The translations under genes were made by a program, and so were the position numbers. This document shows, one piece after another, positions 1 through 9,936 of a stretch of 64,000 nucleotides of DNA. The notes beneath the pieces are model-generated. The model was not told the origin of the DNA, ran no database searches, and saw only the letters and a program-made list of their open reading frames with translations. Each line of letters opens with the position of its first letter. The stretch's first letter is position 1. Source of the stretch: Dermanyssus gallinae (Eukaryota > Arthropoda > Arachnida > Mesostigmata > Dermanyssidae); assembly GCA_003439945.1 (NCBI GenBank), contig QVRM01006581.1, positions 308,790 through 372,789 of the forward strand, in the 5' to 3' direction.

Positions 1-112
1 GCAAACAAGGTCAACTTTGCATGTTTTGTTACGCTAAATATGTCGTTAATAAAGATGTTGAAGAGAAGTGGACCACCTATACTGCCCTGAGCCACTCCAA
101 CAGATATATTTC

Positions 113-1087
113 TTACATCCGAGATTGCATTGCCCACTTGAACAACTTGCCTCCTATTCGACATAAACGACCGCAGCCAAGATAAAAAATATCATCTGCT
201 CCATATCGAGTTAAGTTTTTAATCAGAATATTTACATCAACTGTATCAAATGCTTTTTTAAGTTCTATAAATACGCCGGCGACTGTCTTTTTTAACATTA
301 GGTTTCTGCAAACCTCTTCAACAAAATTCATGATGGGTACAGTCGTCGACATTTTGGATCGAAAACTAAACTGACGCTGACTTAGGCCATTAAACATCTC
401 AAAATGTTCGTTCAACTGTTCATATATAGCTTTTTCGAAAATCTTGGACATTGGAGGGGGAATGCTGACCGGCCTGTAATTTTCCTTGCTTAGTCTGTCA
501 CCGCCTTTAAACAGTGGTACAACGCGATACAATTTGAGGGCCGTAAGGAAGATCCCCTGGCGTGTCGACAGATTAACCATGAATGCCACTGCGTCAGCAA
601 TAACGTCAGCGCAGTGTCTCAAGACTTGAGAGGGTATGTGACCTTCTCCCACCGAGCAAACTGTGACCCTTTTCAGCAGGTAGTGCACTCGATCCACAGG
701 GACCGGCCTAGGCGAAAATGGCCCGTGCAGTTCAGGTATCGACATCGGTACCTCGTAAGCGGCCGAGCATTCGGTATCAGCCGTTACGCAAGTTGCATAA
801 TAGTCATTAAGGATGTTAGAAAGTCGTACACAGTCTGTGACTATCTCATCATCAATCTTTAGTTTGACACACTTTTTTTCCTGGGCACCTCCCATGACTG
901 GCTGGATGGCTTCCCACGGGCTCCGCCTCTTCTGTATTCTATCGCAAACAATTTTCCCATTAGCCTCCAGCCTGCACTTTCTTGAAAACGAGACAACTTT
1001 GTTTCTCAGTCTAACATACGCTTGACGCCTGCGGGCGTTGGGGTCACTGCGATATGCCGTATAGGCTGCCTCCTTCTCCTTTATCAT
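113..1087 (-). pseudogene. LINE-A reverse transcriptase, N-terminal half (broken)
   Basis: Reverse transcriptase of LINE-A, which would copy element RNA at a nicked chromosomal target. Visible RT blocks are YRPVSIPPPMSKIFEKAI, a QFSFRSKMSTT segment, and FIELKKAFDTVD, which carries the first catalytic Asp. About 324 residues stay open. After the Asp block the reading frame departs from the intact sister at 11302-12483: a one-base difference in an A-run near 181-190 turns the expected DIFLSWLRSF into unrelated residues. The FADD box therefore lies out of frame here. The region before the RT is a linker rich in basic residues that is continuous with the endonuclease apart from one stop. Confidence 0.85.
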
Positions 1088-1141
1088 TTCAAGCAGCTCG
1101 GCAGTGACCCATGGCTTACGTGGCTGACCTTTGTTTAACTT

Positions 1142-1978
1142 TTACCTAATTTCTCTTTTGCCTCTAGTCACAGCCGCCATCACTCTCTCGTTAAAGCATG
1201 CAAACGCCTCGTCTACATCCGAGATATCGTATAAGTCGTTCCAGTTAGTTATTGCAAGTTCTGCCAATATTTGGTCGTAATTGTATTTATAGGTCATAGA
1301 GGCAGGTCGGCCTATTCTCTTAGAGACTACAGAAATAAATGTTGCGTGGTGGTCCGAGAAGGTAGTTGTGAGAGCTCCAGATGCGAGTAACGACAACGTC
1401 TGCACGTTAGTATAGATGTGATCGATGCAAGTGGAAGTGTTATATGCGGTTCCTCTACGTATTGTGGTTGCCACCCTGGTTGGAACATTGACAACTTCTT
1501 TACAGCAGAACTGTTCTAAAGTTTCAATTAATTCCTGTGCCTCGACAGACTCCGCCATTGGATTGAGATTTGCGTCACCGAGTATTATGGATTTCCTATT
1601 ACCGATTCTTGACAAGAGAGTCTCCAACGAGGTAACAAAGTGCGCTAGGTTTCCCTTCGGCTGCTTATAGAAGACACCTACAATAGTGGTGTCCCTTTCA
1701 GCGCCACCCTCTATTTCCAGAAACAGACTCTCACAGAGCAGATCGTCTGAGATTCTAAATTTGAGATCATTACGTTCTCGCGCAACATAATCACTCCTCA
1801 CATATAGTGCCACTCCTCCCCCCCGACCTTCTCTACAACTAAAGTAGGAGTTGTATTCAGTTAACTTAAGTGACGGACATTCTACCGACTGTAGCCTTGT
1901 TTCGGATATTGTTAGGACCGATGGCAACCGTGGTAGACAAGATAGCATGGTTTCTACATCATGAATATGCTTTTTCAA
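1142..1978 (-). pseudogene. LINE-A endonuclease domain (AP-endonuclease-like)
   Basis: Exonuclease-endonuclease-phosphatase fold that nicks the chromosomal target for LINE insertion. The sequence shows LTISETRL near residue 22, GGGVALYVRS near 54, IVGVFYKQP near 97, LGDANLNP near 136, a PTRVATTIRRGT segment near 165, CIDHIYTN near 184 and FSDHHATF near 206. These are the ordered motifs of LINE endonucleases. The frame ends at a lone TAA, after which it stays open into the RT in the same frame, so EN and RT were one ORF2. The annotated start is a TTG. The true N-terminus appears to continue upstream in another frame (minus-strand residues CNVNGS just before 1979), which implies a one-base deletion. 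Confidence 0.87.
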
Positions 1979-2067
1979 GAGCCATTAACGTTACAATGTA
2001 TACAGAGTAGTGCATCCGAGATGCACTGGAACGTCGATATATCTACAGTCTGACTACACATGATACA

Positions 2068-2440
2068 TTAGGGATATCTGTTTGCTGAACTGCCGAGCGC
2101 AGCGAGATCCATGTCTGCGGTGAATTCCTTCCACGGCGAGTTACTCGTTGTCTTGATCTGCAACCGACAGTCAGAAGTCCGAGCATCAAAGATTTTCCTC
2201 TGGCTCTTGAGCTTACGTAGCTGGTAATAGACGTTGGCAGTTTCGGGCGTAAGATGGTCGTTAGCGTAGATAGAAGTGTTACTAGCAGAGAAAGCTGGGA
2301 GAAGATTAGATCTTGGTTTTTTCTCCCGGCATCTCCGCTGTACCTCTACTTTTTTCCACCGGCAGACGAAACGGACCAGCACTGAGGATCGATCGGTGAA
2401 TGCATGATTGCAGTACGTTGTAACGTGTCTTGCCACTGCA
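2068..2440 (-). pseudogene. LINE-A ORF1 C-terminal part, baculovirus-FP25-like domain
   Basis: The end of the first ORF of LINE-A. It has a VRFVCRWKKVEVQRRCREKK segment followed by an ANDHLTPETANVYYQLRKLK block and a closing KTTSNSPWKEFTADMDL stretch. This matches the pattern of FP25-type ORF1 domains, in which a basic 'RFVSR' strand is followed by an 'HLTP' helix with a long basic helix. Such ORF1 proteins bind RNA in LINE particles. It lies directly upstream of the endonuclease on the same strand. Upstream residues can only be followed with frameshifts, so only the C-terminal ~120 codons are claimed. Confidence 0.62.
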
Positions 2441-3485
2441 ATGACAACATTTGGTCACAACGTCTGTGCTAGTTGGATACAGACCACCCAGCAGTACAAA
2501 GTCAAAAACAAAATGATTAATGCAAAAATTAAGAAGCTTGTTAAATAGAACATAAAGACCACAACAATTGAGAATTTCAATGCGCATCTGTTATATTTTA
2601 ATGAAAATACCGATAAGGCCGGTAGATTTAGAGAACTCGTGTAGCCAAGCAAATTTAAAGTACATAAACATTACTATGAAATGCGTGGAACATACACGCA
2701 TACAGAGGCAAGAAGGAAGTGGACCGTTGACTACGTATTAGCCAACCAGAGAGCAGAAAATTGGATTGTAAACATGGGTATTGATGAAAATTGTGAAAAA
2801 GCACAATGTGGGGAGCAACCACAATTTAATACATTTTAGCCGTCAGAACAAGCAAGAGAAACTAAAGAAAAGAAAGAACAAAACTACACAAATAATAAAC
2901 AAGAAAGTCCGCAAAAGGTCTAGAAGAGTGGAAGGAAACAGGAGAGAACTTTCGTATGAAAAAGTATTAGAATGGCAAAGCAAATCTTACATAACTCGAT
3001 TGTTTTTTATACCAAGCCACAAAATCATCTCCTTGTAGAATAAAGGATTAGATAGAAGTTTTGCAGTAACTCAGAAAGCCGGAACACCAAAAAGACACAG
3101 AGCAAGCTGTGTAGGGAATGCATGGACGTAAGAAAAGAAACTCAGCGAGGATATAGCTAACGCAATGAGACCAGACAAACTTAAAGATTTAAGAAACTAT
3201 AACAGACAATGGCGCAGGAAAGAAAAAATGATACGTTTTTCGGAATACATAAAACAGCAAGATGAAATGGCCAGACGAAAGCGGAGAGAAAAAGAATACG
3301 CATAACTGGAGATCATTTAGGCACTAAATACTATGCTTGATGCTGAAATATATAAAGTACAAAATCGACAAACATATGTGTGGATAGCGCGAATTGACTG
3401 GCCAACGACTAGCGGACACTTTCGTGTTTACGTAGAGACACGAAATTGTCCAATCATAGACATATAGGAGGAGTGAGAACAGTGT
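2441..3485. other. No gene; decayed repeat sequence
   Basis: No intact coding region is seen. Plus-strand frames between about 2700 and 3300 contain scattered lysine/arginine-rich segments and a GSNHNLIHF stretch that recalls the SDH motif at the end of LINE endonucleases. This may be the wrecked 5' part of LINE-E, whose RT follows at 4085-4510. Many stops interrupt it, so the link is a guess. Confidence 0.35.
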
Positions 3486-3819
3486 CCCTAGCTGAGGCAT
3501 TAGGTTTCGGTGATAAACCATTATGGCAAGAGATAAATGAAACCAAACGCAGGCTAGGGAAATGGCACATATTGTAAGGAACTATGGGAAGACGCCCCGC
3601 TAAAGCAAACTATTGTGTAATTAGGTAGTAATATAACCATCGTGAAAATCCAATTAATATCATGAATGCACGACAGACGAGGATATTTGTTAAAATACAT
3701 ATAATTATACCATAGCAATAATACACAACTATATACGAAGCCAGCAGCACGCTGTATGACATACTACATAGCGAGCGCATCTGATTCAAAAGATATTCCA
3801 TAAGGAATGGTAAATAAAA

Positions 3820-3821
<2 letters not shown>
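3486..3821 (+). repeat. Dispersed repeat unit, inverted relative to the copy at 9560-9898
   Basis: About 330 bases that recur, in reverse orientation and with moderate divergence, at 9560-9898. Shared landmarks are the GGCTAGGGAAATGGCA-like segment, the GACGCCCCGCTAAAGCAAAC-like segment and a TAATTAGGTAGTAATATAACC core. Both copies abut a long (AT)n tract at the same end. No intact coding sequence is present. It probably belongs to LINE-E because it lies just before that RT, but coding continuity cannot be shown. Confidence 0.75.

Positions 3822-3905
<84 letters not shown>
3822..3905. repeat. (AT)n microsatellite
   Basis: About 84 bases of uninterrupted AT dinucleotide. It joins the repeat unit at 3486-3821 to the LINE-E RT relic. 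The homologous unit at 9560-9898 is flanked by an (AT)n tract at the matching end. Confidence 0.97.
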
Positions 3906-3906
<1 letters not shown>

Positions 3907-4084
3907 CAAACAGTAACAAGTGTTGTATACAGAATATTTCGCTGCCGTCCTTTGTGACAGGCTACAGGACCATCTGGAAGAGATGCAACTAATAAGACCA
4001 TGGCTCTAGAGCAGGCAAGCAGGCAGAAGAATAGCGGATAGTCGTTTCGGCGAGTCTACAATACGTTCGATACGAGCAATCTTC

Positions 4085-4515
4085 GGAGCAAGATGATATC
4101 AGGTGGTTTAGAACCGGAATGGGTCAGTAAATTTAAATTAATATACGACCGATGCTACATCTTCGCACGAATCGGATCGAACACATTAGAATTCTACAAA
4201 TTAATAAGGAAAATACCTCGACAGGGATGCCCTTGCTCGCTGTCATTATTTTGCTGTATATTGAGCAGGTGGCACGACAGATGTATGAATCGGGTCTGAG
4301 TGTAAAAAAAAGTATACGGTCGAGATGATGAAATCGAATTTCTCCGACCTTGTTTCCTATTATTTGCTGATGACGTGGTGATTTTAGGGAAATGTGTTGA
4401 TCAATTGCAAGCAATGTTAACAATATGCGGAGAAACAGCGGAAAATGTTGGACAAGAGTTCAGCAAAAAGAAATGTGCCAATTCAATATTTTCCGGGGAT
4501 ATCAGGAAAATACAC
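4085..4515 (+). pseudogene. LINE-E reverse transcriptase relic
   Basis: Degenerate RT on the plus strand. Readable blocks, in order, are an FRRVYNTFDT-like segment just upstream, GGLEPEWVSKFKLIYDRC, RQGCPCSLSLF (the RQGCPLSPLLF motif) and LLFADDVVILGKCVDQLQ with the catalytic Asp pair, then a KKKCANSIF segment. Stops lie between blocks (for example after MNRV at 4299) and one frame change is needed, so the element is dead. The motif wording is of the LINE type with 'LIYDRC..R' before the QG box, as in L2- or RTE-like elements; the clade is not assigned. Confidence 0.8.
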
Positions 4516-4649
4516 TAACTTAATATGATGCCGCAAAATCGAATATAAAGACGCCCACAAAACCCACAATCGTGTTGTCACTAAGGGTTAGGGCATTATT
4601 GGACAACGATAGATGAGAAGCTTATAACGCTGAACTTCAAAGAGATCAA

Positions 4650-4700
4650 CCTTTAATAAACGATATTTGTTATTGTGAAACTACAGATGGTATTCTTTAA

Positions 4701-4703
<3 letters not shown>
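4650..4703 (+). repeat. LINE-E 3' end segment, arm 1 of an inverted pair
   Basis: A 54-base segment running from AATAAACGATATTTGTTATTG to CTTTAATACT and leading straight into (AT)n. The reverse complement recurs at 5375-5430 with few differences and also leads into (AT)n. This looks like the 3' terminus of LINE-E, present twice head to head. Confidence 0.8.

Positions 4704-4772
<69 letters not shown>
4704..4772. repeat. (AT)n microsatellite with one GTAT interruption
   Basis: About 69 bases of AT dinucleotide with a single TATGTATA break. It begins exactly where the LINE-E 3' segment ends, so it probably grew from the element's tail. Confidence 0.95.
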
Positions 4773-4864
4773 TTAGTGATGAGTTAATAATCATTTACAA
4801 TACTTTTGTACACTCGGCAGTGTTCGCCTTAATAGAAATGGTGGTAAAAAGGTGTCACCTGAGG

Positions 4865-5310
4865 TTAAGAATCAGCTGTCCGTGTCCTTGCTTGATGGTA
4901 GCCCCCGCTCTTATGGACCCGGTGCGAGCGGTATATTCTCAAGGTTCCTTGCAGCGTTAAGACGGTAAGATCCAAAAGATCCCTCTTCGTGACGCCGAGC
5001 CCCAAGACCGCCCCAGATTCGGAGTCCCATACACCACTCGTAGAGATAGTGATGAATCCGAATCTGCGAGGTTTTTGCGGGTCGGGGAGCGCCGCTCTTA
5101 GGAACTCGACGTCATATTTAGTGATCTTGTCCTGCCGCGCTTTACCAGGTCCCGGTTCCGGCCGCAAACCTCGGCATCTAAAACCCAGACTTCGGTAGGT
5201 GTTGTTATTACGATGTCAGGCTTTAGACTCATGTGGGTAACCTATTGAGGCGTATTTTGCGAGCTTCCTTGCCTCGGCTAGATTACCAGCGTGGCCTGCT
5301 GAGATCGCCC
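4865..5310 (-). pseudogene. LINE-D: R2-like LINE, C-terminal domain fragment
   Basis: A minus-strand frame contains SLKPDIVITTPTEVWVLDAE (around 5170-5230), then after a frameshift DKITKYDVEFLRAAL, FGFITISTSGVWDSESG, LGVTKRDLLDLTVLTLQG and TLRIYRSH. The series KPD...VLDA..., then a Gly-Val-Trp box, then 'LGxxxxDLxxLTVxxLQGxLRxY' is typical of the C-terminal domain of R2/NeSL-type LINE proteins. A second, diverged copy lies at 37592-37861. Only the last ~150 codons remain, so this is a 5'-truncated insertion. Confidence 0.68.
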
Positions 5311-5349
5311 CGCCACCGACCATTGAAGGTGCTAATGAGTCGAAACTAT

Positions 5350-5374
5350 TATATATATATATATATATATATAT
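5350..5374. repeat. (AT)n microsatellite
   Basis: A short AT run that ends at the inverted LINE-E 3' segment (5375-5430). It mirrors the arrangement at 4650-4772. Confidence 0.9.
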
Positions 5375-5430
5375 AGTATTAAAGAAAAACATCTGTACTT
5401 TTACAATAACAAATATCGTTTATTAAAGGC
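5375..5430 (-). repeat. LINE-E 3' end segment, arm 2 of the inverted pair
   Basis: The reverse complement reads through AATAAACGATATTTGTTATTG and ends CTTTAATACT before (AT)n, matching 4650-4703 almost base for base. The two arms enclose the LINE-D fragment. Confidence 0.8.
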
Positions 5431-5558
5431 TGATATTTGTATGTGTGTACGGTTCTGCTAAGTCTAAGTTTCAAAGATTGGCAACATCCTTTATGTCCTT
5501 GACAATATTCGAACAGTGCTTTAAGTTTAAAGCAAAGCCATAAAACGCTTGAACTTGA

Positions 5559-5935
5559 TTGACGAGACGAACGCTTGAACTTGAGCACGCCTTCTACGCA
5601 GATTACCTAGTCAACCTCGAAAAGTCGCGTGAACACCTGCAGTATTTCCTGACTAGAACAGTCAACTGGTGCAAAGAGAACAGGTTAACAATCAACATAG
5701 CTAAAACAAAATTTATCCGTTTTAGCCGAAGAGGGGCATACGCCGCAGCAGACCGCCGCATCAAAACTAATATCTTGGCTCTGCATTGGAAATCGTCAGC
5801 CACTTTCGTTATCTGGGCGTTACATTGACACCACGACTCTCTTTTAGCAGACATGTCGAGATAATACTAGCCAGTGCAACAGCAACTGTCATGCTTCTCG
5901 GCAAACTTCGAGATATCGACCTGAAGATCGAGCGC
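5559..5935 (+). pseudogene. LINE-B-like RT fragment (YADD-thumb region)
   Basis: Residues FYADYLVNLEKSREHLQYFL, then CKENRLTINIAKTKFIRFSR, match the LINE-B segment at 10.5-10.8 kb (MYADDLVLFSQSRFHLQ...NKLEINASKTKATKF). A frameshift near 5790 is then followed by EIVSHFRYLGVTLTPRLSFSRHVE, the counterpart of LINE-B EIVPYFPYLGVVF...SFSRHVEE. The second catalytic Asp of YADD is replaced by Tyr. Homology stops at about 5935-5945, where the LINE-F coding sequence of the opposite strand begins. Confidence 0.8.
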
Positions 5936-8104
5936 CAACTTCCCGACTTGTGCGCGCAATGTAACTGTTGGCGAGTGTACATGAAACCGTCGCGTCCCAC
6001 ACTAGCAGACGACCCCGTTCCCATGGTGCTAGGGTTTTCCATCCGGGCGTAGAAGGCTGTTGGCGCACATACCGAGGGGCTCTTTCATTGAAGGAATCTG
6101 GGCGCTCTGCAGAGCACGGTGTACGACATCGTTGATGGCGAAATGTCGTGAATGGCGACCGGCACTGAACCGGCAGGACAGCGCATGTTCCGCTGTAGCG
6201 GTAACTTTAGACCGACACAGGTTGCAGACGTGCTCTGCGCAGACAGCCTCCCCAAGCCGCAGACCTGAGACGATGCGGAGTGTGTTATTGTCCAGCATCG
6301 TCCCCAGTTGCGGCGAAGGGAGGGCCTGCAGCCACTTTCCGCTCATTGGATCAAAACAGGCCTTCAGGCGAGCTTTTCCTTTTAAGTCTAGGGTTTGTGC
6401 TACAAGCGCGTCTTGCCTCTTTTTTACCACCAAGTGGTCTAGTGCTCCCTGAGTTTTTCGCTCGCGGGGCTCTCCCCAGCAAATTCGAAACTCCTCCAGG
6501 GCCTCATCGGAGGCCCTGGCCAGCTGAACTGAGGTATCTTCAACTCCAATCGAAAGTATTAAATCCTTAAATGTTGTCAAGGATCCCAAGTAGCACGATA
6601 ATGATAAATCTCTAGCACGGCGAATCCCTAAGCCCCCCGCGCTCACAGGAAGTGATGCCTGGGCCCAGGATGCAGATCTCAGGTGAACGTTGAGTAGCCG
6701 TTCTAGTTCCGTACGCAGAATGTCGTCGAAGTTGTCGAGAAGGTCGGTCCTTTTAAAAGAAGGTGAACAACGCAAAACATACGTCAAGCGAGGAGTGGAG
6801 AGACTTTGTCGCAAGAGGTATAACGCCGGGTGGGCATCTAGGGTTTGAAGTCTGCTGCACCATCGGCTGACTTCAACAAGTTTTCTGCGCAGTACACCCT
6901 CCAGCGCCGCATCGGTAAGGGGGGCTCCCAGAAGCTCGATACTGTCATCGGCTGCTAATCGAATGTCGGGTAGTATTCCCCGCAAGCTTGAAATAGGCTC
7001 GTCGCGGTGCTCCTCTGACAGTAGAAAGAGCTCGCATTTATTTGCGTTGAGTGTTAAGCCGGAGCACGCTTGAAATTCCTGAACAGTCTTGATGTGTGCC
7101 TGGATCGTTGCCAGGTCACCTGCCAGCGTTGCGTCATCAAGATACCACGGTCGAAACTCCGATCGAAGCTTCGCCTGTAGTTCCGCGATAGCGATACAGA
7201 AGAGGGCTGGCCCACACGGGTCGCCTTGTTGTACCCCACACATCGACTTGAGCGTCTCACCTTGCCACAGAAGATTAGTGGGCAGTCTATACATCTGGTA
7301 TACAGCTGGGTAAATAGCGGGTATCGATCTTTTTACAGCATTGAGTAAGTGATCTCGACGAAGCATGTTAAAGGCGTTTTGAAAGTCGAGCTTGACTAAA
7401 GCTTTTCTTAGCCCTCTGTTCGATTTGATGAAAGCGGCGGCCGCATGCACAGCCGCTTCTGCTCCTCCTTTTATCCCGCACTCTAGTTGCATGGGAGCCA
7501 CTAGTTTGAGAATAGCCGTCATAGCTTTCTTCATTAAAATCTTTCCGACCAGTCGACGCAGGGTAAGCCCCACGGCGATTGGCCGAATACCACCGTCCTT
7601 TTTTCGTAGAGCGATTAATGTTGCGCCGTAAAAAGTAGATAGCGTGAACTCTGGAAGTCGCCCGTTGGCTGCTAGAATAACGAAGTGACGTAACGCTTGC
7701 AACAGGGGGTTGCTATCATCCTGGCGGCAACCTATGAGATCTTTCAGATGCCGAGGGCGAAGACCATCCGGGCCGCCACTAGAACTACTTGGAAAACTTC
7801 TAATGGCGATTCGAATCTCCTCAGTCGTGACATCAATTTCAGACGCTGGGGGTACCGGCGTCGGCGCCTCGGGGTACGCTGGATTCGTGGGGTGTGCGGG
7901 GTGCTTTTTCAATAAACTTGCTCTAGTATTTGCGTCAATTGGGGCAGTCTGATCTGTAGAAAGCAGGGTCCGAGCAGCGGAAGAGACGTCCCCCTGGGAC
8001 AGCTTTGACTGCACAATCTTTGCTCTACGACTGACGTCGTCAGTACTTGTAGCTCGCGAAGGTCGTCCACTGGTTACGTGAGGATTATCTTCCTGTGTAG
8101 ATTA
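5935..8104 (-). mobile_element. LINE-F: retroelement with YLDD-type RT, truncated at both ends
   Basis: One long minus-strand frame (8014-6029) encodes an RT. A further ~90 bases (6023-5935) continue the protein after a frameshift, reading WERGRLLVWDATV and onwards. Upstream, the frame is open without an ATG to about 8104. Base composition is GC-richer than the flanks. The left edge is joined directly to a LINE-B-like fragment in the opposite orientation, so one element truncated or recombined with the other. Confidence 0.8.
6029..8014 (-). CDS. Reverse transcriptase polyprotein fragment of LINE-F (661 codons open)
   Basis: Copies element RNA into DNA. The N-terminal part has SSGGPDGLRPRHLKDL (the usual 'GPDGL' pre-RT box), RKKDGGIRPIAVGLTLRRLV, the template-grip segment GIKGGAEAAVHAAAAFI, LVKLDFQNAFNMLRRDHLL with the first catalytic Asp, GVQQGDPCGPALF, and WYLDDATLAGD with the catalytic Asp pair as YLDD. 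Then come GLTLNANKCEL and a long thumb. Near the C-terminus is a zinc-binding cluster, HVCNLCRSKVTATAEHALSC. The start is a GTG, so the true N-terminus is missing. The protein ends prematurely at KP followed by a stop; the next frame resumes the domain. The family is common in invertebrate genomes, but I do not assign a clade. Confidence 0.85.
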   Translation of the reverse strand: MQSKLSQGDVSSAARTLLSTDQTAPIDANTRASLLKKHPAHPTNPAYPEAPTPVPPASEIDVTTEEIRIAIRSFPSSSSGGPDGLRPRHLKDLIGCRQDDSNPLLQALRHFVILAANGRLPEFTLSTFYGATLIALRKKDGGIRPIAVGLTLRRLVGKILMKKAMTAILKLVAPMQLECGIKGGAEAAVHAAAAFIKSNRGLRKALVKLDFQNAFNMLRRDHLLNAVKRSIPAIYPAVYQMYRLPTNLLWQGETLKSMCGVQQGDPCGPALFCIAIAELQAKLRSEFRPWYLDDATLAGDLATIQAHIKTVQEFQACSGLTLNANKCELFLLSEEHRDEPISSLRGILPDIRLAADDSIELLGAPLTDAALEGVLRRKLVEVSRWCSRLQTLDAHPALYLLRQSLSTPRLTYVLRCSPSFKRTDLLDNFDDILRTELERLLNVHLRSASWAQASLPVSAGGLGIRRARDLSLSCYLGSLTTFKDLILSIGVEDTSVQLARASDEALEEFRICWGEPRERKTQGALDHLVVKKRQDALVAQTLDLKGKARLKACFDPMSGKWLQALPSPQLGTMLDNNTLRIVSGLRLGEAVCAEHVCNLCRSKVTATAEHALSCRFSAGRHSRHFAINDVVHRALQSAQIPSMKEPLGMCANSLLRPDGKP

Positions 8105-9447
8105 TATTATGATGAAAGAAAAATATGCTATATTATGTTTATGTATGAATGCCGTGGAACAGTATTAACCCGTAACCAATGTGTGAACCAATCAATGATT
8201 AATAAAGCATATGTGCATCTAACAACTAGTTACTTTAAATCCAGATATGTTTGTTTATCAATCATGTATATTACCAGACGTTCTTTATAAATATTTGTTT
8301 AACGCATACATGTAATTACAGTTGTTATAAATTGACAAATGTGAATCCACAGAACAGACGATCAGGAGTAACGCGTACTACTAAAATACGTAAAGTATTC
8401 AAAACAAAAAGTAAACAAAAACGGAGTAGCAAATACTATCAAGTAAGTTTACATATAACAATATTCGATTCTAAAAATCCAATTAAGAAGTCGACTAATT
8501 TATGTTACAACAATGGCATTTACGCGATAGCCCGATGTGTCTGAGGAGTTTTTAAACAAGAGGAGTTTTTTTTTAAATGAAGGATAATGGTTTTAGTGGC
8601 TTTCAATACAGAACACGAGATAAGGTCTTCTTTTCAGCGTTCATAGACGAAATGCAAATTGGGCAAACGCACCGAATACATATGGGGATAAATTAAAACC
8701 CGTAAGACATATACTACACTCAGATATTAGGCAAATGCATTTCATTGTATGTATACGTTTTAGCTCTCCTTTTAGATGTTCATCAGAATGGCTGCGTGAA
8801 CACGTACTACAGCTAAGCGATGTAGCTGTAGTCTACATCGCTACTGTAGTCTACAGACATCTGAAATATTTTAAGTGAACCTAAAAACAACTGTGATGCT
8901 ATTCATAAATGGCGGGATCATAACAATAATTATTTCTGTGCATGGGAGCATACCTACCTTAATACAGTGAATCGATCGATTGGCTGATGGCAGATCTCGA
9001 GCTTGCGAGGCTGTGCTCACCTGTAACTAATGTAATAATAAGTATTGTAACGCTGTTAACTACCAAATGTGACGATGGTCTGTTACTCTAAGCGAACTTG
9101 GAAATGTCACCTCAGCAGGACGGTCACTACAACTCGAGAGGCTTAAGAGCGATGAACGACAAAACACGACGTACCTCTGGTGCGTAGCGTAGCCGAGCAT
9201 AGAATGGTCCTAGGATAAAGTCCTCGGTTTATTTATCCACTCAGGAGTGTGGGTTGTCTTCGGCGGTGACGCCGCCGTAGGTCAGGTACGTAAATCGATG
9301 TTGTGGCTGGCGACGCTTTCATGGTCGTCGCAATGCACGTTGGATGATGTGCTTCGTGCCGTAGTGTCGTACTTACAGAGTATTTACAATTATCGACGGC
9401 AAGTAGTTGGCTGTTCGGTTGTTACGTTGTGTCGAACTTCGTCACTT
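8105..9447. other. No gene recognised
   Basis: Frames up to 97 codons occur, but none has recognisable motifs or a convincing splice context. A near-perfect hairpin is at 8806-8850. The remainder is AT-rich without other repeats I can match. Confidence 0.5.
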
Positions 9448-9466
9448 ATATATATTATATATATAT

Positions 9467-9559
<93 letters not shown>
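9448..9559. repeat. (AT)n microsatellite
   Basis: About 110 bases of AT dinucleotide with two TTATAT phase breaks. It lies at the same edge of the dispersed unit (9560-9898) as the (AT)n tract at 3822-3905 does for the other copy. Confidence 0.97.
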
Positions 9560-9562
<3 letters not shown>

Positions 9563-9898
9563 AGTTTTATCTATCATTCCTTGTGGAGTATATTTTGAAT
9601 CCGATGCGCTCGCTGTGCAGCCAGCATGCTGCGAGCTTCGTATACTTTTATATTATTACCATGATATCATTATATGCATTTTTACAAACGTCTGTAGTGC
9701 GTTCATACTATTAATTTGATTCTCACAATGGTTATATTACTACCTAATTACACAGTGGTTTGGTTTAGCGGGGTGTTTTTCCATGGTTTCTTACAGTCAA
9801 TGCCATTTCCCTAGCCTGCGTTTATTTTTCATTTATCTCTTGACATATCGGTTTATCACCGCATGCCTCCGCCAAAGACACTGTTCTGCAGCTATGTA
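9560..9898 (-). repeat. Second copy of the dispersed repeat unit of 3486-3821
   Basis: The reverse complement matches 3486-3821 over nearly its full length, including the TAATTAGGTAGTAATATAACC core and the segments around CCGCTAAACCAAAC and AGGGAAATGGCA. It directly borders the 3' tail of LINE-B at about 9900, so LINE-B inserted beside or into this repeat. Confidence 0.75.
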
Positions 9899-9936
9899 GT
9901 TAGTAGTAGTTTTAGTTTTATTAACCAATGATTGGT

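Larger units (their letters stand above)
1..2440 (-). mobile_element. LINE-A copy 1: non-LTR retrotransposon (ORF1 tail, endonuclease, RT), cut by window edge
   Basis: Three consecutive minus-strand coding blocks appear in the order expected of a LINE: an FP25-like ORF1 end (2440-2068), an apurinic-type endonuclease (1978-1145) and an RT (1087-113). Endonuclease and RT share one frame, broken by a single TAA at 1142-1144. The first ~370 bases are near-identical to 12132-12510, which shows a second copy of the same family. The domain order and the ISETRL, GDANLN and CIDHIYTN endonuclease signatures suggest the CR1/Jockey group; the exact clade is not certain. The copy is dead: it has the in-frame stop, a frameshift near 185 in the RT and a probable one-base loss near 1979. 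The 3' part lies outside the window. Confidence 0.88.

Noticed and set aside
3610..4001. Long Tyr-Ile repeat proteins on both strands (also at 9247-9714, 18271-18540, 22162-22551, 54232-54672 and elsewhere)
   Set aside because: They are translations of (AT)n microsatellites; alternating Tyr-Ile has no other support.
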